A stretch of DNA of 10,160 nt from an uncultured Oscillospiraceae bacterium (GTDB lineage: Bacteria; Bacillota; Clostridia; Oscillospirales; Ruminococcaceae): positions 1 to 10,160 of the forward strand of contig CATNEU010000023.1 of the NCBI GenBank assembly GCA_950097605.1. Reading direction: 5' to 3'. Below the pieces are notes generated by a model. It was not told where the DNA came from. It did no database searches and saw nothing but the letters and a program-made list of their open reading frames with translations. The position numbers and the translations under genes were made by a program. This document shows, piece after piece, positions 1 to 4,919 of this stretch. Within the stretch, counting starts at the first letter, position 1, and each line of letters begins with the position of its first letter.

Positions 1-40
1 AAAACAAATATCCATAGGCAAAGGATGGATTTTATCCCGC

Positions 41-110
41 GGAGCCTGACGCAGATACATGGAAAACAATTCGGCCGTTCCGGCCCATCGGACCCGGCAG
101 GCTCCTTTTT
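41..110 (+). terminator. Possible plus-strand stem with T-run at the window's left end
   Basis: GGAGCCTG at 41-48 is the reverse complement of CAGGCTCC at 98-105, and TTTTT follows at 106-110. The loop is long, about 49 nt, and contains a smaller GGCC/GGCC stem. This could end a plus-strand transcript arriving from outside the window and converging on gerW. The long loop makes it weak, and no plus-strand gene is visible to need it. No gene was found in 1-215. Confidence 0.25.
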
Positions 111-140
111 ACATTGTATGCGGTTTTTTTTCCTGGTAGT

Positions 141-187
141 AAAATCCCGGCAGGGCGGCCCAAAACAAGGCGTCCTGCCGGGATTTT
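141..187 (-). terminator. Terminator hairpin after gerW
   Basis: AAAATCCCGGCAGG (141-154) pairs perfectly with CCTGCCGGGATTTT (174-187), a 14-bp stem whose 19-nt interior can form a further GCC/GGC pairing. It begins 29 nt after the gerW stop. On the minus strand the GC-rich stem ends in TTTT, the usual form of an intrinsic terminator. The stem is symmetric, so it may work in both directions. It probably closes the M50-scpA-scpB-DUF2953-gerW transcript. Confidence 0.75.
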
Positions 188-215
188 CACACTGGATGCA
201 TGGTTTGGAATGGGT

Positions 216-626
216 TTATAGCTGTTTTTCTTCCGCAGCCGGTTCCTCCTTTTTCTCCTCCTTGGAGAAAAAGGCGCCAAACTTATCAATCATATCGGGC
301 ACAAGGTTGACAACCTTGTCCGCCGTGTTGGAGCTTGTGGAGATCTGCATCAGCTTCACATCCCCCGAAGCCGAAACGATTAAAAAGGCAATCGGATTGA
401 TCGAAATACCCGCGCCGCCGCCGCCAAACAGATCCTTCGGCGCCGGATTTTTGGACGGAAAGTCCGAACCGCCCGCGCCGAATCCCAAAGACACTTTAGA
501 AACCGGAATAATTGTGGTGCCGCTCGGCGTATTAACCGGGTCGCCGATTACCGTGTTGACGTCGATCATCTCGCGAATTTTCTGCATAGTGGTGCCCATC
601 AGGCCCTCGATTGGATGCTCGCTCAT
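216..626 (-). CDS. gerW: GerW family sporulation protein (YtfJ)
   Basis: The 136-residue product matches the GerW/YtfJ family: an N-terminal helix with HPIEGLM and MQKIREMI (about residues 5-21), then the conserved core VIGDPV, IIPVSKVSLGFGAGG (39-53), a GGGGAG turn (68-73) and SINPIAFLIV (75-84). A charged Glu/Lys tail fills 121-136. In Bacillus, YtfJ is a forespore protein needed for normal spore germination; a role here is inferred by family. The start at 626 is chosen because GGAGG lies 8 nt upstream and the family begins there; the reading frame stays open to 737 without a better ribosome site. The DUF2953 gene upstream mirrors the ytfI-ytfJ pair of Bacillus, and a terminator follows. 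Its presence argues for a spore former. Confidence 0.9.
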   Translation of the reverse strand: MSEHPIEGLMGTTMQKIREMIDVNTVIGDPVNTPSGTTIIPVSKVSLGFGAGGSDFPSKNPAPKDLFGGGGAGISINPIAFLIVSASGDVKLMQISTSSNTADKVVNLVPDMIDKFGAFFSKEEKKEEPAAEEKQL

Positions 627-704
627 TGTTGTTTCCTCCATTTCGCTGTAAGACGGGCGGAGCTGCCGCCGCGCCGTTTTTCTCATAACCGCGCCGCTGC
701 GCGG

Positions 705-721
705 GCTGCACTTTGTGCAGC
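705..721 (-). other. Small hairpin in the DUF2953-gerW spacer
   Basis: GCTGCAC (705-711) and GTGCAGC (715-721) form a perfect 7-bp stem with a 3-nt loop, in the 136-nt spacer between the DUF2953 stop and the gerW start. No T-run follows on the minus strand, so it is not a standard terminator. It could be a processing or stability element. I saw no clear promoter in this spacer. Confidence 0.3.
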
Positions 722-762
722 AGCTATCCTTTATCAAAATGATGCGGGCCGCGCCCGCTTCC

Positions 763-1443
763 CTACGATTTCATAGCCGCCTCCGGCTCTTTTTCCGCCT
801 GCGGCGCCGGAGAGGGTTCCCCGGCCGCCTCGGCTTTTTTGCGCTGCATGGTCCGCACAAACAACCGCTTTAAAAAGCGAAACAGAAACTGCGGACCCGC
901 GAGAAACAGGATATACACCGGTATCTTTATTTTGCAGAAAAAACGCGCGCGGTATGCATCGTGTTCAAAATCCGGTAGAATTTGAATCCTGGTCTTCTCA
1001 AACCGCATGAAGTTGTGCAGCGCGGCGAGCACACCGTACACGCCCGCGCAGATGTTTCCATACTGGATCGCGGTATCTGCCGCGTCGCCGGTCGCCACCC
1101 GCAAATCCAGGTCGAGATAGGCCACAATCACCCGTTTGCCGATCCTCTTCACCGGCTCCCAGGCGGCCTCCAGCAGATCTTTTAGAATCGACGCCGTTTG
1201 CTTGAGCCTTGCCAGTGAAAAGCCTTTGGGCTGCGGCTCCGGCGGCTGTTTATCCTTTTTCCGTTTTTTCTTTTTTTTCGGCTTTTTAGGCTGCCCTTCG
1301 GTGGCAATGGGGATGTTGTATTTTAGAAAGAGATACCGGATTTGGCAGCTAAACTGCTCGTCATACCGGATATGCACCACAATGGGCAGGCAGACCAGCA
1401 CTGCCAAAAACGCGATAACCGCGCCCGCAATGATCCAACCCAT
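763..1443 (-). CDS. DUF2953 domain membrane protein (YtfI-like)
   Basis: The 226-residue protein has one N-terminal hydrophobic segment (about residues 3-24), then a short beta-rich part with LKYNIPI, a strongly basic linker (53-66, almost all Lys/Arg/Pro), and the family's recognisable block DLDLRVATGDAADTAIQYGN (111-130). A second hydrophobic stretch lies near 172-190 and an Ala/Glu/Pro tail ends the protein. DUF2953 proteins have no assigned biochemical activity; the Bacillus relative YtfI is encoded beside the germination protein YtfJ. The start at 1443 is supported by AAAGGAGG with a 9-nt spacer. It sits between scpB (52 nt upstream) and gerW (136 nt downstream), so it is probably expressed from the same operon. 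The family call is good; the function is unknown. Confidence 0.8.
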   Translation of the reverse strand: MGWIIAGAVIAFLAVLVCLPIVVHIRYDEQFSCQIRYLFLKYNIPIATEGQPKKPKKKKKRKKDKQPPEPQPKGFSLARLKQTASILKDLLEAAWEPVKRIGKRVIVAYLDLDLRVATGDAADTAIQYGNICAGVYGVLAALHNFMRFEKTRIQILPDFEHDAYRARFFCKIKIPVYILFLAGPQFLFRFLKRLFVRTMQRKKAEAAGEPSPAPQAEKEPEAAMKS

Positions 1444-1495
1444 CCATCAGCGCCTCCTTTTCGTCCAAAACCCGGTGTTGCAGCCGGTTTGCTTC

Positions 1496-2038
1496 CTATT
1501 CCGCTTGCGCGCTGTCCGGGACGGTTTTCGTCTCCTGCAGCGGCGGCAGGTCGGCCAGCGATGAAAGCTGGAAAGACCGCAAAAACACGCTCGTCGTCTT
1601 ATAGGAAATCGGCTTGCCCGGCAAGTCCAGACGGCCTGCCTCCTCCAATAGCCCTTTTTGCACAAGAGAGTTCACGGTGGAGGAGCTGTCCACGCCGCGC
1701 ACCTGTTCAATAAAGCTCTTGGTGACGGGCTGGTTGTAAGCGGCGATGGCAAGCACCTCCATTGCCGCCTGCGAAAGCGGCGCGCTGCGCGCGATGGACA
1801 GCGCCTGCTTGATATAGGGTGCGAATTCGCTGCGCGTCACGAGCTGCACGGCATTGTCCAGCACCAGCACCGCCAGCGCACTGCCCGCCTCATCAAGCGT
1901 ATCCCGCAACGAGTGCACAAGCTTGCACACCGCGTCTTTCGGCATATCAAACAGTTCGCAGAGCCTGGACACCGGCACGGGGTCGCCGCTGGCAAACAGC
2001 ACCGCCTCCAAAATTGCCTGTTGTTTGATGCGTTTCAA
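1496..2038 (-). CDS. scpB: Segregation and condensation protein B
   Basis: The 180-residue product has the usual ScpB length and two winged-helix domains: residues about 5-75 (ILEAVLFASGDPV at the start) and about 88-165, including the signature LSQAAMEVLAIAAYNQPVTK (88-107), RGVDSS and GLLEEAGRLDLPGKP. ScpB dimers bind the kleisin ScpA and with Smc form the chromosome-compacting condensin on the nucleoid. The only sensible start is TTG at 2036-2038: the frame meets a stop five codons upstream and offers no ATG or GTG before it. AAGGA lies 10 nt upstream of the TTG, and a second GAAAGG directly abuts it. The gene follows scpA after a 92-nt gap. That gap holds nothing convincing. Confidence 0.95.
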   Translation of the reverse strand: MKRIKQQAILEAVLFASGDPVPVSRLCELFDMPKDAVCKLVHSLRDTLDEAGSALAVLVLDNAVQLVTRSEFAPYIKQALSIARSAPLSQAAMEVLAIAAYNQPVTKSFIEQVRGVDSSSTVNSLVQKGLLEEAGRLDLPGKPISYKTTSVFLRSFQLSSLADLPPLQETKTVPDSAQAE

Positions 2039-2130
2039 CCTTTCACCGTCCTTTCAACCGGTATGTATTTTGCCAATAGAGACGCCGCGCGCTTTTCAGA
2101 CGCATAAAAGGGCGCTCTATCCTCCTGCAC

Positions 2131-2856
2131 TCACTTTTTCTCCTGCTCCCCGCGTCCGCGGAAATACAGGGTGTCCTGGTCGGCGTCGTCGATCGACACC
2201 CGTTTGTTTTTCACCAGCTCCAAAACCGCCAGAAATGTGGCAACCATTTGGGAGCGGTCCCGGCCGCCGTCCAAAAACAGCGAACGGAAACTCACGCTGC
2301 CGCGCCGGTACAGCCGCCGCAGTACATACATAATCCGCGAGGTCACCGATACAAACCGTTTGGAGACAATCTGGGTAAACGACTCGCGCGGCGGTGGGAG
2401 CCGTCTGCCCGCACGTCCCACACAGCGCAGATAGGCCTTTGCAAGCACTTCACTGCCGTGCACCCGCCGGTAGGTCATATCTTTGGGCAATGGAACGCCC
2501 TTTCCCGCGAAGATAGTATCGCCCGCATAAAAATCTTTTAATCGGCCCGCCATCGCTTTGCAGGCCTGATATTCCAGCAGCTCTCCGGTCAATTCCTGTT
2601 TGAGCTGGGCGGCCTCCTCATGCCGTGGCAGCAGCATGGCGCTTTTAATATAGACCAGACGCGCCGCCATTTCAAGAAACTCGCTGGACACCTCCATATC
2701 CTGTAGCTGCATCTCGTCTATATACGCGAGATATTGCTCAAGCAGCGCGGCAATTGGAATATCGGTAATTTCAATTTTGTGCTTGGAGATCAGGTGCAAC
2801 AGCAAATCGAGCGGGCCCTCAAACTCCGGCAGCTTAAACGACAGCTTTTCCATCAT
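2131..2856 (-). CDS. scpA: Segregation and condensation protein A (kleisin)
   Basis: The 241-residue product carries the ScpA N-terminal signature FEGPLDLLLHLI (12-23) followed by KIEITDIPIAALLEQYLAYI (27-46), the helix SSEFLEMAARLVYIKSAMLLP (57-77), a variable middle, and a C-terminal winged helix around 165-232 with VATFLAVLELVKNKRV. ScpA bridges the Smc heads and binds ScpB, closing the condensin ring. Two adjacent ATG codons (2856 and 2853) are possible starts; the first overlaps the stop of the protease gene as ATGA, and no good Shine-Dalgarno is visible, so translation is probably coupled to the upstream gene. Residues 145-160 are rich in Arg/Pro, which is a little unusual but lies in the variable linker. 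Confidence 0.95.
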   Translation of the reverse strand: MMEKLSFKLPEFEGPLDLLLHLISKHKIEITDIPIAALLEQYLAYIDEMQLQDMEVSSEFLEMAARLVYIKSAMLLPRHEEAAQLKQELTGELLEYQACKAMAGRLKDFYAGDTIFAGKGVPLPKDMTYRRVHGSEVLAKAYLRCVGRAGRRLPPPRESFTQIVSKRFVSVTSRIMYVLRRLYRRGSVSFRSLFLDGGRDRSQMVATFLAVLELVKNKRVSIDDADQDTLYFRGRGEQEKK

Positions 2857-3515
2857 GAAAACAGCACCGCTTTCATTGCCAGGTCCACAAACCTGGTAAT
2901 AGAGTCGATGAAGCCGTACAGCGCGTTATTGAGAAACAGCAAGGGCTTATCGAGCAGGCCGGTGAGCAAAACCGCCAGCATGGCTATGTAGATATATTTT
3001 TCATACCGCATGAGGTTGAAATAAGTCTGCTGCGGCAGAAAACACGAGACGATCCGCGAACCATCAAACGGCGGGACCGGCAGCATATTAAAAATGGCAA
3101 GCGAGATGTTGATGATCGCCATATAGCTGAACACCGAAGCCACAATGGAAAGCGCTTCGGAATTTGCCGAAAGCGCCGCATAAAAAAACACCTTTTCAAA
3201 AATCATCGACAGGATTGCCAGCAGAAAATTGGACAGCGGGCCGGCCGCAGAGGAAACCGCCATACCCGTTTTGGGGTTTTTAAAGTTATAAGGGTTGATC
3301 GGCACGGGCTTTGCCCAGCCGATACCGGTAAACAGCAGGCAAACCGTTCCGATCAGGTCGAGATGCCGAAACGGGTTGAGCGTAATGCGGCCGTTGTTTT
3401 TTGCAGTTGGATCGCCAAGCCGGTTGGCAACAAAGGCATGCGCACACTCGTGCACCGGCAACGCGATGAGCACGGCAATGGCGCGCACCCAGGTTTGAAA
3501 AAGTGTGTTGTTCAT
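2853..3515 (-). CDS. Site-2 protease family (M50) membrane metalloprotease
   Basis: The 220-residue polytopic protein has the metalloprotease motif HECAH (residues 22-26, HExxH) inside the first hydrophobic segment, the family stretch GWAKPVPINPYNF (66-78), and NMLPVPPFDGSR (143-154), whose Asp151 should be the third zinc ligand. Further hydrophobic segments lie near 53-65, 94-112, 126-147 and 176-197. Proteins of this compact M50 branch cleave within membranes; the substrate is not known. I place the start at 3515 because GGAG lies 9 nt before that ATG. The upstream in-frame ATG at 3530 has no ribosome site and would add five residues. It is the first gene of the operon and its stop overlaps the scpA start, a neighbourhood often seen in Clostridia. 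Confidence 0.88.
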   Translation of the reverse strand: MNNTLFQTWVRAIAVLIALPVHECAHAFVANRLGDPTAKNNGRITLNPFRHLDLIGTVCLLFTGIGWAKPVPINPYNFKNPKTGMAVSSAAGPLSNFLLAILSMIFEKVFFYAALSANSEALSIVASVFSYMAIINISLAIFNMLPVPPFDGSRIVSCFLPQQTYFNLMRYEKYIYIAMLAVLLTGLLDKPLLFLNNALYGFIDSITRFVDLAMKAVLFS

Positions 3516-3592
3516 TCGCGGTTTCTCCATTCTAAAAGGTTTGCAGGCATCCTCTGCCCTTTCGCCAGAAAACAGCAGATAAACTTGCTAAT

Positions 3593-3621
3593 ATTATAAA
3601 GGGAATGCCCCGAAAATACAA
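3593..3621 (-). promoter_or_regulatory. Sigma-A-like promoter of the M50-scpA-scpB operon
   Basis: On the minus strand TTGTAT (3616-3621) and TATAAT (3593-3598) are separated by exactly 17 nt. The -10 is a perfect match and the -35 is close to TTGACA. Transcription would start near 3586, giving a leader of about 70 nt before the protease start codon at 3515. Confidence 0.65.
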
Positions 3622-3691
3622 GTACGGGAGATGAACAGATGGGAATTTCGCCGGAAAATAGACTCTTTTAAAATTTTTCGCGCAAAAGCCC

Positions 3692-3720
3692 TTGCTTTTA
3701 TGCCTTGAATCTGCTAAAAT
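3692..3720 (+). promoter_or_regulatory. Sigma-A-like promoter of rpmB
   Basis: TTGCTT (3692-3697) and TAAAAT (3715-3720) are 17 nt apart. The expected start near 3727 leaves a leader of about 36 nt ending in AAAGGAGGTG seven bases before the rpmB ATG. It is placed back to back with the divergent protease-operon promoter. Confidence 0.6.
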
Positions 3721-3762
3721 GTAAACGTTGACTTTGTATCCAGTTAAAGGAGGTGCAGACAC

Positions 3763-3951
3763 ATGGCTAAATGCGACATCTGCGGAAAGGGTGTCACTTT
3801 CGGTATTCAGGTTTCTCATTCGCATAGGCGTTCCAACAGAACCTGGAAACCAAACGTTAAGCGAGTTAAGGCGATTGTCGACGGTTCTCCTCGCCACATT
3901 CACGCCTGCACCCGTTGCTTGCGTTCGAATAAGGTTACCCGCGCTGTCTAA
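3763..3951 (+). CDS. rpmB: 50S ribosomal protein L28
   Basis: The 62-residue protein is a full-length bacterial L28. It begins MAKCDICGKG and includes SHSHRRSNRTWKPN (18-31) and RVKAIVDG, both characteristic of L28. Two CxxC pairs (Cys4/Cys7 and Cys49/Cys52) mark the zinc-binding form of the protein. L28 binds 23S rRNA in the large subunit. A strong ribosome site (AAAGGAGGTG) precedes the ATG. It is the only plus-strand gene here, monocistronic, with its own promoter and two terminators. It faces the convergent membrane-protein gene across a large non-coding repeat block. Confidence 0.97.
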   Translation: MAKCDICGKGVTFGIQVSHSHRRSNRTWKPNVKRVKAIVDGSPRHIHACTRCLRSNKVTRAV

Positions 3952-3967
3952 GAAGCGGACAGCGTTC

Positions 3968-4003
3968 AAGGACTGCCGGGCTGGGTGGTCCTTTTGTTTT
4001 TTC
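3968..4003 (+). terminator. First terminator of rpmB
   Basis: AAGGACTGCC (3968-3977) folds onto GGGTGGTCCTT (3984-3993) with two wobble pairs and a 6-nt loop, followed by TTGTTTTTTC. It starts 16 nt after the rpmB stop. Confidence 0.75.
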
Positions 4004-4015
4004 TTTGAAAAGCAC

Positions 4016-4041
4016 ACCGCCTGCATGCAGGCGGTTTTTTT
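4016..4041 (+). terminator. Second, strong terminator of rpmB
   Basis: ACCGCCTG (4016-4023) and CAGGCGGT (4028-4035) form a perfect 8-bp GC-rich stem with a CATG loop, followed by a seven-T run (4035-4041). It stands directly behind the first terminator, so rpmB has a tandem pair. Confidence 0.85.
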
Positions 4042-4063
4042 GTTGCGCAGGCGCGCTGTGGGC

Positions 4064-4089
4064 CTATCCTTTTTTTCAAAAAAGGATAG
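4064..4089. repeat. Perfect CTATCC-T/A-GGATAG hairpin, outer left end
   Basis: CTATCCTTTTTT (4064-4075) pairs with AAAAAAGGATAG (4078-4089), leaving only TC between the arms. It is the outermost of three hairpins built on the same ATCC-T(n) box in this block. Confidence 0.7.
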
Positions 4090-4105
4090 AAAACGTTTTA
4101 AATAA

Positions 4106-4310
4106 GATTCATCTGTTTTTCAGCTCGTCGCTCGGGCGTGCTGTCGGCCCATCCTTTTTGCTTTGTTTTTCTTAACCTTAGATTCATCTATCTTTTCATT
4201 CGTCGCTCGGGCGTGCTGTCGGCCCATTCTTTTTGCTTCGTTTTTCTTAACCTTAGAATTCATCTACTTTTTCATTTGTCGCTCAGGCCGCGACCGGCCC
4301 ATCCTTTTTC
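4106..4310 (+). repeat. Left array of 75-bp direct units
   Basis: Three units start at 4106, 4181 and 4256, each opening with GATTCATCT or GAATTCATCT and containing GTCGCTC, a short GC stem, GGCCCAT(C/T)C and a T-run. Units 1 and 2 match at about 67 of 75 positions and both end in TTTTTCTTAACCTTA. The CATCC boxes are exactly 75 bp apart (4150, 4225, 4300). Units 1 and 2 carry the loop GTGCTGTC; unit 3 carries GCGAC in a GGCCG/CGGCC stem. All point in the direction of rpmB transcription, so each resembles a weak stem followed by a T-tract. Confidence 0.85.
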
Positions 4311-4326
4311 GTGAAGAAAAAGGATG
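4300..4326. repeat. Perfect CATCCTTTTTC hairpin at the inner end of the left array
   Basis: CATCCTTTTTC (4300-4310) and GAAAAAGGATG (4316-4326) are exact reverse complements with a GTGAA loop. It marks the step from the 75-bp array to the first 118-bp module, and has a mirror partner at 4708-4737. Confidence 0.75.
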
Positions 4327-4336
4327 CAAAAATTCA

Positions 4337-4454
4337 GTTAAGGGGTGCCGCTACCTTCCTCCATTTGACTCTGCGCCGTTTTCAGATAAGCAAAGTACGG
4401 CGGCGCGGTGGTCGCAGAAAGTGCGCTGTTTGGTCGGAAGACGCGCCCCTTAAC
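4337..4454 (+). other. 118-bp structured module, copy 1
   Basis: The ends GTTAAGGGG (4337-4345) and CCCCTTAAC (4446-4454) pair perfectly and the stem extends inward by a T-G wobble, G-C and C-G. An inner stem pairs module positions 38-43 with 61-66 (CGCCGT with ACGGCG) around a 17-nt loop that includes AGCAAAGT. The reverse complement of copy 2 has the same length and matches at about 78 of 118 positions with no gaps, including CTCCATTTGACT and AGCAAAGT without change. This looks like a folded RNA or a small element with terminal inverted repeats. It has no convincing reading frame; function unknown. Confidence 0.6.
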
Positions 4455-4491
4455 AATCCCCAGCCGGACCGGAGCCCAGCAGACAGAAGCA

Positions 4492-4545
4492 GGCTGACAG
4501 TAAGAATCCAATGTATGAAAGTGGATTCTTGCTGCCAGCCTTTTT
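4492..4545 (+). terminator. Central hairpin with T-run at the axis of the inverted repeat
   Basis: Positions 4492-4510 and 4522-4540 form a 19-position stem (GGCTG/CAGCC at the base, AAGAATCCA/TGGATTCTT at the top) with one A-C mismatch and one wobble, an 11-nt loop, then TTTTT at 4541-4545. It has the form of a plus-strand intrinsic terminator, although no plus-strand gene precedes it closely. It might close a transcript of the preceding 118-bp module, or simply be the centre of the palindrome. Confidence 0.6.
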
Positions 4546-4578
4546 CTATCGGCAAAACTTTTTCCTGGAACGGGGATC

Positions 4579-4696
4579 GTGAAGGGGGCAGGCCCGCGAC
4601 CCTGCGCCATACTTTCCGCGACCGCTATGCCGCCGCACTTTGCTGCACTGTATACGGCGTACAGTCAAATGGAGCGGAGCCGTTAGCCCCCTTGAC
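4579..4696 (-). other. 118-bp structured module, copy 2 (inverted)
   Basis: This is the mirror partner of copy 1. Its ends GTGAAGGGGGC and GCCCCCTTGAC pair with one mismatch. Compared with copy 1 in the same orientation, module pair 10/109 changes from T-G to G-C and pair 11/108 from G-C to C-G, so the end stem is kept while the bases differ. The inner stem at 38-43/61-66 is also kept, with T-A becoming T-G. An additional ACTGTA/TACAGT hairpin is possible inside. Such changes favour selection on structure, but two copies are too few to prove it. Confidence 0.6.
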
Positions 4697-4707
4697 CGGC
4701 TTTTTTG

Positions 4708-4737
4708 CATCCTTTTTGGGCCGTACCAAAAAGGATG
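4708..4737. repeat. Perfect CATCCTTTTTGG hairpin at the inner end of the right array
   Basis: CATCCTTTTTGG (4708-4719) pairs exactly with CCAAAAAGGATG (4726-4737) around a GCCGTA loop. It is the mirror partner of the hairpin at 4300-4326. Confidence 0.75.
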
Positions 4738-4919
4738 GGCCCGTCGCGGCCCGAGCGACGAATGAAAAGATAGATGAATTCTAAGGTTAAGAGAAACAAA
4801 GCAAAAAGGTTACCCCATCGCGGCCTGAGCGACAATCTAAAAGAAAAATGAATCTCTGGTTAAGAAGAACAAAATAAAAAAGGATGGGCCCACAGCACGC
4901 CCAAGCGACAAACTAAAAA
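4728..4919 (-). repeat. Right array of 75-bp units, inverted
   Basis: Three units in minus orientation, with GGATG-type boxes ending at 4737, 4812 and 4886 (spacing 75 and 74). The innermost is very close to left unit 3 in reverse: it shares GAATTCATCTA, GTCGCTC and a GGGCC/GGCCC stem with a GCGAC-containing loop. The middle unit is the most decayed. The outermost has the GTGCTGTG loop and ends at the stop codon of the membrane-protein gene. The T-runs point in the direction of that gene's transcription. Confidence 0.8.
4876..4903 (-). terminator. Terminator-like stem just after the HAAS membrane protein gene
   Basis: Read on the minus strand, TGGGC (4899-4903) and GCCCA (4885-4889) make a 5-bp stem with a 9-nt loop, followed by TCC and six Ts. 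The stem is short for an efficient terminator, but no better one follows this gene, and similar stems repeat at 74-75 bp spacing behind it. Confidence 0.4.

Larger units (their letters stand above)
4042..4919. repeat. Large imperfect inverted repeat block between convergent genes
   Basis: About 880 bp without a credible gene, organised around an axis near 4516-4518. Mirror partners by position: CATCC boxes at 4150, 4225 and 4300 against the ends of GGATG (or variant) boxes at 4886, 4812 and 4737, with coordinate sums of 9036-9037. The two 118-bp modules (4337-4454 and 4579-4696, sum 9033) and a central hairpin (4492-4540, sum 9032) lie on the same axis. Short flanks of the hairpin also mirror (ATCCCC against GGGGAT). 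The right end stops exactly at the stop codon of the membrane-protein gene; the left end begins just behind the rpmB terminator. An extra, diverged unit at about 4042-4076 shares GCTGTGGGCC with the rightmost unit. No target-site duplication and no transposase are visible. It may be a fold-back or MITE-like element, or an array of structured RNA/terminator repeats. Confidence 0.85.

Noticed and set aside
32..289. Minus-strand frame of 85 codons at the left end
   Set aside because: It overlaps the gerW 3' end in another frame and crosses the gerW terminator hairpin; the part outside gerW has no recognisable content.
2043..2105. Possible 20-residue leader peptide before scpB
   Set aside because: The nearest AGGAGG is 15 nt from the ATG, too far, and the peptide shows no recognisable leader features.
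3532..4026. Minus-strand frame of 164 codons across rpmB
   Set aside because: It is antisense to rpmB and crosses both promoters and the first terminator.
4311..4784. Plus-strand open frame of 157 codons across the inverted repeat core
   Set aside because: It runs through hairpins, both 118-bp modules and into the right array, has no ribosome site of note, and its composition follows the repeats. The 90-codon minus-strand frame at 4338-4610 fails for the same reasons.
4106..4919. CRISPR array
   Set aside because: The 75-bp units adjoin each other without unique spacers, occur in both orientations, and no cas genes are present.
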